Shown here in pieces: positions 33,631-42,510 of a stretch of DNA of 64,000 nt. This stretch comes from Streptomyces antibioticus (GTDB taxonomy: Bacteria > Actinomycetota > Actinomycetes > Streptomycetales > Streptomycetaceae). Below the pieces are notes generated by a model, which saw only the letters and a program-made list of their open reading frames with translations, ran no database searches and was not told the origin of the DNA. How positions within the stretch are numbered: position 1 is the stretch's first letter; the number at the start of each line of letters is the position of its first letter. The translations under genes and the position numbers were made by a program. The DNA lies in NCBI RefSeq assembly GCF_002019855.1, contig NZ_CM007717.1, positions 5,567,798 to 5,631,797 of the forward strand. The letters run 5' to 3'.

Positions 33631-34551
33631 GTGACCGCCGAGACAATGGACGCGATGAACGACGACCACGCAGCCCTCGCCGCGCGCATCGACCGCACGA
33701 ACGAACTCCTCCAGCGCATGCTCGCCGAGGTGGCCAAGACGCCCTCGACGCACGCGATCTTCGTCGACGCGGGATACCTCTACGCGGCCGCCGGGCGGCT
33801 GATCGCCGGCACCGAGGACCGCAGGGCGTTCGACCTCGACGCCGAGGGGCTCATCGAGGCGCTCATCGACCGCGCCCGCACGATCTTCGCGGACAGCAGA
33901 CTGCTGCGCGTCTACTGGTACGACGGCGCCCGCCGCCGCATCCACACCGCCGAGCAGCAGTCCATCGCCGAACTGCCCGACGTGAAGGTGCGGTTGGGCA
34001 ATCTCAACGCCAACAACCAGCAGAAGGGCGTCGACTCGCTGATCCGCACCGACCTGGAGTCCCTCGCCCGGCACCGCGCCATCAGCGACGCGGCGCTCCT
34101 CGGCGGCGACGAGGACCTCGTCTCGGCCGTGGAGGCCGCCCAGGGGTACGGCGCCCGCGTCCACCTCTGGGGCATCGAGGCCCCCGAGGGCCGCAACCAG
34201 GCCGAGCCCCTGCTCTGGGAGGTCGACAGCCAGCGCACCTTCGACCTCGACTTCTTCAAGCCGTACGTCTCCCGCCGCACCGCCCAGCCCTACGACTCGG
34301 GCGGCGGCACCCGGCCCAGCCGCGAGGACGTCCGGTTCGTCGGCGCGCAGATCGCCGCGAAGTGGCTCGCGGCGCGCGGCCGTGAGGCCCTCGTCGAACT
34401 GCTGCCGGGCCACCCCTATCTGCCCGGCTCCGTCGACCAGGACCTCCTGGTGGAGGCCGAGGGGCTGCTCCAGTACTCCCTGCGCGGCCAGGCCGACCTG
34501 CGGCGCGCCCTGCGGGACGGCTTCTGGGAGCACGTGCAGACGCAGTACTAG
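33631..34551 (+). CDS. NYN-domain (PIN-like) ribonuclease-type protein
   Basis: A 306-residue protein. The NYN/PIN-like fold is marked by HAIFVDAGYLYAAAG (first acidic residue), RVYWYDGA, QQKGVDSLIRTDL and ALLGGDEDLVSAVEAAQGYG (further acidic residues), the pattern of LabA/DUF88 proteins. The C-terminal third is helical and unfamiliar. Starts at 33631 (GTG), 33646 or 33655 (ATG) are all possible. Such domains cleave or bind RNA; the target is unknown. Its stop codon shares a CTAG with the convergent hydrolase gene. Confidence 0.85.
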   Translation: MTAETMDAMNDDHAALAARIDRTNELLQRMLAEVAKTPSTHAIFVDAGYLYAAAGRLIAGTEDRRAFDLDAEGLIEALIDRARTIFADSRLLRVYWYDGARRRIHTAEQQSIAELPDVKVRLGNLNANNQQKGVDSLIRTDLESLARHRAISDAALLGGDEDLVSAVEAAQGYGARVHLWGIEAPEGRNQAEPLLWEVDSQRTFDLDFFKPYVSRRTAQPYDSGGGTRPSREDVRFVGAQIAAKWLAARGREALVELLPGHPYLPGSVDQDLLVEAEGLLQYSLRGQADLRRALRDGFWEHVQTQY

Positions 34552-35459
34552 CCCCGGGGGCCGGATCCGTCCGTGGGCAGGCCGTCCCAGAAGTCCGCGA
34601 GGGCGAAGGCCGTCGGCTCGGGGCGGTCCAGGTTCGGCGAGTGCTCGGCGCCCGGGATCACACTGCGGTGCGCGCCCAGCCGTACGGCCATCTCGTCCAG
34701 CACGGTCACCGGCCAGGTGTCGTCACGGGCACCCGACAGCACGTGGAACGGCAGCGGTACGGCCGCCAGCTCCGCCACCCGGTCCGGCTCGGTGCACAAC
34801 TCGCGTCCGGTGGCGAGCAGTTGGGCGGGCTTGTGGTTCAGCCAGCGCAGCCGCATCTGCTCCACGGAGCCGAAGCCGCGGGCCGGGCCGCCGACCTCCT
34901 CGGGCGGACCCATCGCCAGGATCGCCTCCCACACCTGCGGCATCGACATCCCCGCGAGCGCGTCGTGCAGCAGCTTCACGCGCAGTTTCTGGGACTCGGA
35001 GATCTCGGCCGGGCCCGAGGCGAGGAGCGTGAACGACACGAAGGGGGAGTGGTCGAGCAGGACCGCGGCCCGCGCGATCTGCCCGCCGAGCGAATGCCCG
35101 ACCAGATGCAGCGGAGTGCCGAGGGCGGCCGCCTGGGCGAGCACGTCCCGCGCCAACTCCGCGCGGGAGTACGGGGACTGGTCCTCGGCCGGACCGTCGC
35201 TCTCGTTCTGCCCGCGCCCGTCCACGGCCACGGCCCGGTAGCCGCGCGCGGCCAGCGGCCCGTGCAGGAGGTGGAAGTCCTCCTTGCTGCCGGTGAAGCC
35301 GGGCAGCAGCAGCGCGACACCCCGCGGCTCGACACCGGCGGCTGCGGGCGAGTCCACGACGGCGAACGCGCCCCGCGCGGTCGACAGCGCGTACGCGCGG
35401 GCACCGGGGGGCGGCGGGAACGGGGAGGAGGCGGCGGAGGTGCTGGTCGGCCTGGTCAC
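34548..35459 (-). CDS. Alpha/beta hydrolase
   Basis: A 303-residue serine hydrolase fold. The nucleophile elbow is GHSLGG (Ser near residue 127), the oxyanion strand LLLPGFTGSKEDFH, and the likely acid and base are in ARDDTWPV and PGAEHSPNL. The first 25 residues are a Pro/Ser-rich extension. It is a single gene between convergent NYN and the helicase terminator. The substrate cannot be told. Confidence 0.87.
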   Translation of the reverse strand: MTRPTSTSAASSPFPPPPGARAYALSTARGAFAVVDSPAAAGVEPRGVALLLPGFTGSKEDFHLLHGPLAARGYRAVAVDGRGQNESDGPAEDQSPYSRAELARDVLAQAAALGTPLHLVGHSLGGQIARAAVLLDHSPFVSFTLLASGPAEISESQKLRVKLLHDALAGMSMPQVWEAILAMGPPEEVGGPARGFGSVEQMRLRWLNHKPAQLLATGRELCTEPDRVAELAAVPLPFHVLSGARDDTWPVTVLDEMAVRLGAHRSVIPGAEHSPNLDRPEPTAFALADFWDGLPTDGSGPRG

Positions 35460-35513
35460 GTGCCGAGGCTACCGGGCGCCGGGGCGGAGGCGGGGGTGCG
35501 GGTGCGGTGCGGA

Positions 35514-35559
35514 CGCCGAAGGCCCGGCTCCTCCGAGGGGAGGGGCCGGGCCTTCGGCG
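35514..35559 (-). terminator. Hairpin terminator of the helicase gene
   Basis: CGCCGAAGGCCCGGC at 35514-35528 pairs with 35545-35559. It lies just downstream of the helicase stop on the minus strand and before the hydrolase start. Confidence 0.8.
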
Positions 35560-35573
35560 GTACTGCGGGCCGG

Positions 35574-38195
35574 TCAGCCGTCCGTGGACTCCGCGGCGGC
35601 CGTCGCCTTACGGGTGCGGCGCACCCTCGGCTTGGGCTCCGCGGCGGCCTCCGCCGCCTCGGCGGGCGCCGCGGCCGCGGTCTTGCGGGTGCGGCGCGGC
35701 TTGGTCTCCGCCTCCGCCTCCTGCGTGGCCTGGGCCGGGATCTCGGCGGTGGCCGTGGCGGCGGCCGCGGTCTTACGGGTCCGGCGGGGCTTGGCCACCG
35801 GCTCCGTGCCGTCCGCGGTCTCGACGGCCGTCTCCGCGGCGGCAGCCGTCTTCCGGGTGCGGCGCGGCTTGGCCGCGGGCTCCGCGCCCTCGACGGTGTC
35901 GACCGCGGCCGTGGCCGCCGTCTTGCGCGTACGGCGCGGCTTGGCCTCGGTCGCCTCGACGGTGTCGACGACGGCCTCGGCGGCAGCGGCCGCGGTCTTG
36001 CGGGTGCGCCGGGGCTTGGCCTCGGTCACCTCGGCGGGGGCCTCCGCGGGGGCGGCGGCCGCCTTGCGGGTGCGGCGCGGCTTGGACTCCGCCTCCGCGT
36101 CCTGCGTGCTCTGCGCCGGGATCTCCGCCGTCTCCGGGGCCGCGACGGCCTTACGGGTGGTGCGGCGGCGCGGCTTGGCCTCGGTGGCCTCGACGGTGTC
36201 GAGGACTGCCTCGGCGGTCTCCGCCGCGGCCTTGGGGGCGGCCGTCTTGCGGGTGCGGCGCGGCTTGGTCTCCGCGGCGACCTCGACGGTCTCCGGGACC
36301 TCCGGGGTCTCGACGACCGTCGCGGCCTCGGCCGGAACCGTCGCCTTGCGGGTGCGGCGGCGCGGCGCGGCCGTGACGGCCTCCGGCGCGGCGACCGTGT
36401 CGACGGCCGTCTCGGCGGCGGTCGGTTCGGTGACGACCGGCTCGGTGACGACTGGCTCGGTGGTGACCGTCTCGGTGACGACCGGCTGCTCCGCCGGTGC
36501 GCTCTCCGCGCTCCTGCGGGTGCGGCGGCGACGCGGCTTCGCCGGCGCCTCGGCGGCCTCCGGGGTGTCGAGGGCGGGGCCCTCCGCCGTCGCCACGGCG
36601 GCTTCGGCGGCCTCGGGCGCGGCCGTCACCGCGACGGCGGCCTCGGAGCCCGCTCCGCCCCGGGTACGGCGCCGGCGGCGCGGGGTGCGCGGGCCGGCCT
36701 CCTCCGCCTCGGGCGCCGGATCGGCGGCGGGCACCGGCGAGTTGACCTGCTCCGGCGCGCCGTCCAGGACCGCTCCGCCGCGCGTACGGCGTCGGCGGCG
36801 CGGGGTGCGGGCCGGGCGCTCACGGTCCTCGGACCGCTCGGCGGGACGGGACTCGCCCCGGCCGCCGCGCTCGCTCCGGCCACCGCGGCCGCCGCGCGCA
36901 CCGCGGCCGCCCGGCTCGCCGAGGTCCTCCAGCTCCTCCGCGTCGAGCCCGGCGCGCGTGCGCTCCGAGCGCGGCAGGACACCCTTGGTGCCCGCGGGGA
37001 TGTTCATCTCCTCGTAGAAGTGCGGGGAGGTGGAGTACGTCTCCGGCGGGTCGTTGAAGGACAGTTCCAGCGCCTTGTTGATGAGCTGCCAGCGCGGGAT
37101 GTCGTCCCAGTCGACCAGGGTGATCGCGATGCCCTTCGCACCCGCGCGGCCGGTACGGCCGATGCGGTGCAGGTACGTCTTCTCGTCCTCGGGCGTCTGG
37201 TAGTTGACGACGTGGGTGACACCCTCGACGTCGATACCGCGCGCGGCGACGTCGGTGCAGACGAGGACGTCCACCTTGCCGTTGCGGAAGGCGCGCAGGG
37301 CCTGCTCGCGGGCGCCCTGGCCGAGGTCGCCGTGGACCGCGCCGGAGGCGAAGCCGCGCTGCTTGAGCTGGTCGGCGAGGTCGGCCGCGGTGCGCTTGGT
37401 GCGGCAGAAGATCATGGCGAGGCCACGGCCCTCCGCCTGCAGGATGCGCGCGACCATCTCGGGCTTGTCCATGTTGTGCGCGCGGTACACGTGCTGCGAG
37501 GTGTTCGCGACGGTCGCGCCCTCGTCGTCCGGCGCGGTGGCGCGGATGTGCGTGGGCTGCGACATGTAGCGGCGGGCGAGACCGATGACGGCGCCCGGCA
37601 TGGTCGCCGAGAACAGCATGGTCTGGCGGCGGGCCGGCAGCAGGTTGATGATCTTCTCGACGTCGGGCAGGAAGCCCAGGTCGAGCATCTCGTCGGCCTC
37701 GTCGAGGACGAGTGAGCGGATGTGCTTGAGGTCGAGCTTCTTCTGGCCCGCGAGGTCCAGCAGCCGGCCGGGGGTGCCGACGACGACGTCGACGCCCTTC
37801 TTCAGGGCCTCGACCTGGGGCTCGTAGGCGCGGCCGCCGTAGATCGCCAGCACGCGTACGTTGCGGACCTTGCCGGCGGTCAGCAGGTCGTTGGTGACCT
37901 GCGTGCACAGCTCGCGCGTGGGGACGACGACGAGCGCCTGCGGGGCGTCGGTGAGGTCCTCGGGCTTCGCGCGGCCGGCCTCGACGTCGGCGGGGACGGT
38001 CACCCGCTCCAGGAGCGGCAGGCCGAAGCCGAGCGTCTTGCCGGTGCCGGTCTTGGCCTGGCCGATGACGTCCGTGCCCGACAGGGCCACGGGGAGCGTC
38101 ATCTCCTGGATGGGGAAGGGGGTGATGATGCCGACGGCCTCCAGGGCCTCGGCGGTCTCGGGAAGGATTCCGAGCTCTCGGAACGTCGTAGTCAG
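35574..38195 (-). CDS. DEAD-box RNA helicase with long basic repeat tail
   Basis: An ATP-dependent RNA helicase of RhlE type, 873 residues from a CTG at 38195 (LTTTFRELGIL, AGAGGCAGCACC upstream), or longer from the in-frame GTG at 38318 or ATG at 38501. The core has the Q motif, AKTGTGKT, PTRELC, DEADEMLD, SATMP, and HRIGRTGRAG in the first 400 residues. A further 470 or so residues are a disordered tail with about a dozen repeats of the form KPRRTRKTAAA. RNA-binding tails of this kind anchor RNase E-type degradosomes, so a scaffolding role is plausible. Confidence 0.88.
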   Translation of the reverse strand: MTTTFRELGILPETAEALEAVGIITPFPIQEMTLPVALSGTDVIGQAKTGTGKTLGFGLPLLERVTVPADVEAGRAKPEDLTDAPQALVVVPTRELCTQVTNDLLTAGKVRNVRVLAIYGGRAYEPQVEALKKGVDVVVGTPGRLLDLAGQKKLDLKHIRSLVLDEADEMLDLGFLPDVEKIINLLPARRQTMLFSATMPGAVIGLARRYMSQPTHIRATAPDDEGATVANTSQHVYRAHNMDKPEMVARILQAEGRGLAMIFCRTKRTAADLADQLKQRGFASGAVHGDLGQGAREQALRAFRNGKVDVLVCTDVAARGIDVEGVTHVVNYQTPEDEKTYLHRIGRTGRAGAKGIAITLVDWDDIPRWQLINKALELSFNDPPETYSTSPHFYEEMNIPAGTKGVLPRSERTRAGLDAEELEDLGEPGGRGARGGRGGRSERGGRGESRPAERSEDRERPARTPRRRRRTRGGAVLDGAPEQVNSPVPAADPAPEAEEAGPRTPRRRRRTRGGAGSEAAVAVTAAPEAAEAAVATAEGPALDTPEAAEAPAKPRRRRTRRSAESAPAEQPVVTETVTTEPVVTEPVVTEPTAAETAVDTVAAPEAVTAAPRRRTRKATVPAEAATVVETPEVPETVEVAAETKPRRTRKTAAPKAAAETAEAVLDTVEATEAKPRRRTTRKAVAAPETAEIPAQSTQDAEAESKPRRTRKAAAAPAEAPAEVTEAKPRRTRKTAAAAAEAVVDTVEATEAKPRRTRKTAATAAVDTVEGAEPAAKPRRTRKTAAAAETAVETADGTEPVAKPRRTRKTAAAATATAEIPAQATQEAEAETKPRRTRKTAAAAPAEAAEAAAEPKPRVRRTRKATAAAESTDG

Positions 38196-38623
38196 GGTGC
38201 TGCCTCTTCTGTGTACGCGGTGCGAGGCGAGCGCGGGGGTCGTGTGACGGACCGTGCCGGGGACGTCGGCCGCCGTACGGGCGTGCCGTGAAAGGCAAGC
38301 CGTATGACACGGGACCACTGCCGACGCTCTAGCTCTCGTACCGCTGAGGGGTTCCCTCCGGTGGTCGTACGCGATGTGCCGTACGGTCGGGGAGGGCTGT
38401 CGGGTCGGAGCCGATCGGGCCACCGACCGGGCATCCTCATACGTGCGGCCCGTCGAATATTCGGCAGGCGCATTACCACCATACCCCGGATTCGCGCACA
38501 CGCGATGGCCGATTCGGTCACGTTGTGGTTGTCACAGTGTCGGGACCGGTCGGTCGCGTCGTCGTGGCCACGCGGATTGACCAGGGACTTCCGCTGTGCG
38601 ACGGGCGGGCTATTGTGCGCTTC
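38196..38623. other. Divergent gap between helicase and ferritin-like gene
   Basis: About 430 bases from the CTG start. It contains the palindrome CGAATATTCG near 38454-38463 and a moderately AT-rich stretch 38450-38520. TATTGT at 38611-38616 is the likely -10 of the ferritin-like gene. The helicase promoter is probably in the AT-rich part, implying a long leader. Confidence 0.55.
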
Positions 38624-39379
38624 ATGACGACCCCTGACAAGCCTGACCACGTGTCCGACGAGCCCGCCGAGTCCGCCGCGCCCACGGGCATCGCCGCCCA
38701 GGACTGGGCGCGGGCGTCCGCCGACCCGCAGTACCGGGCCGCGGTCGTGGATCTGCTCGGCGCCCTCGCGTACGGCGAGCTGGCGGCGTTCGAGCGGCTC
38801 GCGGAGGACGCCAAGCTGGCGCCCACGCTGGAGGACAAGGCCGAGCTGGCGAAGATGGCGTCGGCCGAGTTCCACCACTTCGAGCGGCTGCGCGACCGGC
38901 TCACCGAGATCGGCGAGCAGCCGACCCTCGCGATGGAGCCGTTCGTGGCCGCGCTCGACGGCTTCCACAAGCAGACGGCCCCCTCGGACTGGCTGGAGGG
39001 CTTGGTCAAGGCGTACGTCGGCGACTCGATCGCCAGCGACTTCTACCGTGAGGTCGCGGTGCGTCTGGACACCGACAGCCGCGCCCTGGTCCTCGCCGTG
39101 CTCGACGACACCGGGCACGCGGGCTTCGCCGTGGACCGGGTGCGTGCCGCGATCGACGCCGACCCGCGCGTGGGCGGCAGGCTCGCTCTGTGGGCGCGGC
39201 GGCTGATGGGCGAGGCGCTGTCGCAGTCGCAGCGCGTGGTCGCGGACCGGGACGCGCTGTCGACGATGCTCGTGGGCGGAGTCGCGGACGGCTTCGACCT
39301 CGCCGAGGTCGGCCGGATGTTCTCCCGGATCACCGAGGCGCACACCAAGCGGATGGCGGCGCTGGGGCTGGCGGCCTGA
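38624..39379 (+). CDS. Ferritin-like (MiaE-type) di-iron protein
   Basis: A 251-residue four-helix-bundle protein. Metal-binding residues are suggested by AYGELAAFERL, AEFHHFERL (Glu-x2-His), SIASDFYREVA and LDDTGHAGFAV (His). The family relates to tRNA hydroxylase MiaE but the substrate in actinomycetes is not known. TATTGT ends exactly 7 bases before the ATG and no ribosome site is seen, so it is probably leaderless. Its linkage to an RNA helicase and DUF3107 recurs in mycobacteria (from memory). Confidence 0.86.
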   Translation: MTTPDKPDHVSDEPAESAAPTGIAAQDWARASADPQYRAAVVDLLGALAYGELAAFERLAEDAKLAPTLEDKAELAKMASAEFHHFERLRDRLTEIGEQPTLAMEPFVAALDGFHKQTAPSDWLEGLVKAYVGDSIASDFYREVAVRLDTDSRALVLAVLDDTGHAGFAVDRVRAAIDADPRVGGRLALWARRLMGEALSQSQRVVADRDALSTMLVGGVADGFDLAEVGRMFSRITEAHTKRMAALGLAA

Positions 39380-39428
39380 GCGGTTCCCGGCCGGTCCCTC
39401 CGCGGCTCTTCCGGCCCCGTCGGGGGCG

Positions 39429-39704
39429 TCAGACCCGCGCGGGGGCTGATCGCCGGCGGAAGTGTCCGGCCGGGCGCACCAGCAGGGACAGGGACGCGGC
39501 GGAGACGACCGCCGCTCCCACCAGACTCACGAGGACGGTGCCGGGGCCCAGCGCGCTGTGGGTGACGAAATCACCGAACAGGGCTCCGGCGACGCCCGTG
39601 GCGAGGACGAGGGCGCGCAGCGGCAGTCGGTGCGACAGGCGGTGCAGCGCCGCCCAGGCGAGGGCGAGACCGAGCACAGCGGAGCCGAGCGCTTCCAAGA
39701 TCAT
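39429..39704 (-). CDS. Small integral membrane protein
   Basis: A 91-residue protein with three hydrophobic segments (ALGSAVLGLALAWAAL, LVLATGVAGALFGDFV, GTVLVSLVGAAVVSAASLSLLV) and a basic C-terminus. GGAGGGACCCCCAC precedes the ATG. The Gly-rich helices recall GlsB/YeaQ-type stress membrane proteins, only loosely. Function is unknown. It converges on the ferritin-like gene. Confidence 0.78.
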   Translation of the reverse strand: MILEALGSAVLGLALAWAALHRLSHRLPLRALVLATGVAGALFGDFVTHSALGPGTVLVSLVGAAVVSAASLSLLVRPAGHFRRRSAPARV

Positions 39705-39830
39705 GTGGGGGTCCCTCCAGGACAGCGGGGCCGTGCACCAAGGTCGTAGCCCGTCATACCCGTGACCTGCGGAATGCAATCCTCGCCCGTGGAGGACCTG
39801 TGCGCCGTATGTGGCCGGGGTGTGCAGACG

Positions 39831-39873
39831 ACGGAGGGGCCCGATGGTCGTGACGACCACCGGGCCCCTCCGT
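39831..39873 (-). terminator. Compound hairpin terminator after the DUF3107 gene
   Basis: ACGGAGGGGCCCG at 39831-39843 pairs with 39861-39873, and inside it TGGTCG/CGACCA forms a second 6-bp stem with a TGA loop; only one A/C pair is mismatched. It ends the TetR/DUF3107 minus-strand block. Confidence 0.85.
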
Positions 39874-39897
39874 GCGCGAGGTGCGCGATACGTGTGT

Positions 39898-40125
39898 CTA
39901 CAGCGCGCCGAAGCCCACCTTGCGGGGGGCGGGCTCGCCCAGCTCGACGTAGGCCAGACGGTCGGCCGGCACCAGGACCTTGCGGCCGTGCTGGTCCACG
40001 AGGCTGAGGAGCTGCGACTTGCCGGCCAGTGCCTCGGCCACCACGCGCTCGACCTCCTCGGGAGTCTGACCGCTCTCCAGAACGATCTCGCGGGGCGCGT
40101 GCTGCACGCCGATCTTGACCTCCAC
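39898..40125 (-). CDS. DUF3107 protein
   Basis: A 75-residue actinobacterial protein (MEVKIGVQHAPREIVLESGQ ... RKVGFGAL) with a ubiquitin-like beta-grasp pattern. The GTG start at 40125 has GGAGGGACATAGCC upstream. It lies downstream of a TetR gene, the same order as in M. tuberculosis (TB9.4 region, from memory). Function is unknown; the GFGAL end is too different from a GG tail to claim a sulfur carrier, although moeZ is nearby. Confidence 0.9.
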   Translation of the reverse strand: MEVKIGVQHAPREIVLESGQTPEEVERVVAEALAGKSQLLSLVDQHGRKVLVPADRLAYVELGEPAPRKVGFGAL

Positions 40126-40262
40126 GGCTATGTCCCTCCGACGGTCACTGAGTGCGCGGGCGTCCGCGCCGTACGCTGCACACATTAGCCCGGTGAGGGG
40201 ACGGATACCGTGCGGCCGTCCACGCCAGGAGCGAACAGGTGCCGTCCGACGCCGCGCCGCGG

Positions 40263-40904
40263 TCAGTGCTGTTCGATGCCGTGCAGCGGGAATCCGGCGA
40301 TGCCCCGCCAGGCCAGCGAGGCCAGGAGCTGCACCGCCTGGTCGCGCGGGACACTGCGGTCGCTGTGCAGCCAGGAGCGGGCCACGACCTGCGCCAGACC
40401 GCCCAGACCCGAGGCGAGCAGCATCGACTCCGCGCGCGAGAGGCCGGTGTCCTCGGCGATCACGTCACAGATCGCCTCGGCGCACTCGTTGGTGACCTTG
40501 TCGACGCGCTCGCGCACCGCGGGCTCGTTGGTGAGGTCCGACTCGAACACCAGCCGGAAGGCGCCGCCGTCGTCCTCGACGTACGCGAAGTAGGCGTCCA
40601 TGGTCGCGCGGACGCGCTGCTTGTTGTCCGTCGTCGAGGCGAGCGCCCCGCGCACGGCCTGGATGAGCGACTCGCAGTGCTGGTCCAGCAGGGCCAGATA
40701 GAGGTCGAGCTTGCCCGGGAAGTGCTGGTACAGCACGGGCTTGCTGACCCCGGCCCGCTCGGCGATGTCGTCCATGGCGGCGGAGTGGTAGCCCTGAGCC
40801 ACGAAGACCTCCTGGGCGGCGCCCAGAAGCTGGTTCCGTCGGGCACGGCGCGGCAGGCGCGTGCCTCGCGGGCGTGCCGCCTCGGTCTGCTCGATGGCTG
40901 TCAC
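40263..40904 (-). CDS. TetR-family transcriptional regulator
   Basis: A 213-residue regulator. The helix-turn-helix is LLGAAQEVFVAQGYHSAAMDDIAERAGVSKPVLYQHFPGK (about residues 26-65), followed by an all-helical ligand domain. GGGAGGCGGC precedes the GTG at 40904. It is likely autoregulated through the 210-base upstream region, which holds TACGAT and an interrupted dyad CTCG-N11-CGAG. Neighbours DUF3107 and an acidic small protein are candidate targets. Confidence 0.92.
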   Translation of the reverse strand: MTAIEQTEAARPRGTRLPRRARRNQLLGAAQEVFVAQGYHSAAMDDIAERAGVSKPVLYQHFPGKLDLYLALLDQHCESLIQAVRGALASTTDNKQRVRATMDAYFAYVEDDGGAFRLVFESDLTNEPAVRERVDKVTNECAEAICDVIAEDTGLSRAESMLLASGLGGLAQVVARSWLHSDRSVPRDQAVQLLASLAWRGIAGFPLHGIEQH

Positions 40905-41114
40905 GCCGCCTCCCAAAGTCGTCCTCTTGCGGTGTGCACCGCGTGCGGTGTGCGCCGCGCGGCCATCGTACTTTTCGGTAACCCTCGTGTGCGCGGTGCG
41001 AGCGCAGAATTTCACGGACCGGACGATCACAAAAGTGGTGCACAAGGTTTGATTCAGGTCGGTCCGGGCAAAATACGGCCCCACTCCTGTTCGACGCGCC
41101 GCTCCTGTGTTCGA

Positions 41115-41333
41115 TCAGCGGTAGTCGTCCTCGTCGAGCGAGACGACGCGTGCCTGCTCGGCGAGATCGGCCTCGTTCGCCCGCGCGGGGTCCACGTCCT
41201 CCAAGGGGTCGTCACGCTCGGGGGTGATGTCCGCGTACTGCTCCGCGGCGTCGTTCTCCGGCGCCTCGACGTCGATCTCCCCGAAGTCGTCGTCTTCCTC
41301 GAACGTCCCGGGGTCGGTGGGGTCGACGGTCAT
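41115..41333 (-). CDS. Small acidic protein, 72 residues
   Basis: A very acidic soluble protein (nearly 40 percent Asp plus Glu), starting MTVDPTDPGTFEEDDDFGEI and ending VSLDEDDYR. It has no membrane helix or known domain and is probably disordered. GGAAGGGAGCCCACC precedes the ATG at 41333. It is found between the TetR regulator and a divergent hydrolase; the acidic character suggests a nucleic-acid mimic or protein partner, which is speculative. Confidence 0.75.
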   Translation of the reverse strand: MTVDPTDPGTFEEDDDFGEIDVEAPENDAAEQYADITPERDDPLEDVDPARANEADLAEQARVVSLDEDDYR

Positions 41334-41531
41334 GGTGGGCTCCCTTCCAACGAACGTCCCTGGACCATGCAGGGGCCACAAGCGGGTGCCCTCGCTACGA
41401 GCCTAGGAGACACCCGTTTCGGACGCTATGCGATGTGCGCCTGAATCGCGCCGGTACCTCGGTCCGGTCGCCGCACACGTGTGACGCCGAACACACAAGA
41501 CCGCGCGTGATCGTCTCGTAACATTGCCCGC

Positions 41532-42503
41532 ATGTCTTCGACCGAGCTGCCCTCCGTGCCGCCGACCAGTGTGCTGCCGAAGGCCGCCGCCGTCCGGGTC
41601 GCCGAGGGCGAGCGGCTGCGGTCGGTCGGGCTGCCCGGCGTCACGCTGACGATCCGCTCCCGGCCGCCCGCGCGCGAGGGGCTCCCGCCCGCGCTGTTCG
41701 TGCACGGCCTCGGCGGTTCCTCGCAGAACTGGTCCGCGCTCATGGCGCTGCTCGACGGCGCGGTGGCGAGCGAGGCCGTCGACCTGCCCGGCTTCGGCGA
41801 CTCCCCGCCACCGGACGACGGCAACTACTCCATCACGGCACACGCGCGTGCCGTGATCCGCTACCTCGACGCCACCGGACACGGTCCCGTCCATCTCTTC
41901 GGGAACTCGCTCGGCGGCGCCGTCTCGACCCGGGTCGCCGCCGTACGGCCCGACCTGGTGCGGACCCTGACGCTCGTCTCGCCCGCGCTGCCCGAACTGC
42001 GCGTCCAGCGCACCGCGGTGCCCACCGGCCTGGTCGGCCTGCCCGGCGTGGCCGCGCTCTTCAGCCGGCTCACCCGCGAATGGACGGCCGAACAGCGCGT
42101 CCGCGGCGTCCTCGGGCTCTGCTACGGCGATCCCGGCCGGGTCAGCCCGGAGGCGTTCCGCTACGCGGTGGAGGAACTGGAACGGCGCCTGACGCTGCCG
42201 TACTTCTGGGACGCGCTCTCGCGCTCCACGCGCGGGCTGCTCAGCGCCTACACGCTCGGCGGACAGCACAGCCTGTGGCGCCAGGCCGAACGGGTCCTCG
42301 CCCCGACCCTCCTCGTCTACGGCGGCCGTGACCAGCTCGTCGGCTTCCGGATGGCCCAGCGCTCCGCCCGCGCCTTCCGGGACTCCCGGCTGCTGACCCT
42401 GCCCGACGCCGGGCACGTGGCGATGATGGAGTATCCCGACACGGTCGCCCTGGCCTTCCGCGACCTGCTCGCCGATACCGCGTCCGCGACGCCGGAAGGC
42501 TGA
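41532..42503 (+). CDS. Alpha/beta hydrolase
   Basis: A 323-residue serine hydrolase. LFVHGLGGSSQNW provides the oxyanion hole, FGNSLGG the nucleophile (Ser near residue 122), YGGRDQLVG the acid and DAGHVAMMEYP the catalytic His. Gly-Asn-Ser replaces the more common Gly-His-Ser. TAACAT ends 7 bases before the ATG, so it is likely leaderless. The DUF3152 gene starts 7 bases after its stop, so the two form an operon. Confidence 0.9.
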   Translation: MSSTELPSVPPTSVLPKAAAVRVAEGERLRSVGLPGVTLTIRSRPPAREGLPPALFVHGLGGSSQNWSALMALLDGAVASEAVDLPGFGDSPPPDDGNYSITAHARAVIRYLDATGHGPVHLFGNSLGGAVSTRVAAVRPDLVRTLTLVSPALPELRVQRTAVPTGLVGLPGVAALFSRLTREWTAEQRVRGVLGLCYGDPGRVSPEAFRYAVEELERRLTLPYFWDALSRSTRGLLSAYTLGGQHSLWRQAERVLAPTLLVYGGRDQLVGFRMAQRSARAFRDSRLLTLPDAGHVAMMEYPDTVALAFRDLLADTASATPEG

Positions 42504-42510
42504 GGCAGAG

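Noticed and set aside
36400..36480. Repeat array in the helicase tail as CRISPR-like
   Set aside because: Repeats are in frame, imperfect, and code for a Lys/Arg or Val-Thr-Glu-Pro pattern; there are no unique spacers and no cas genes.
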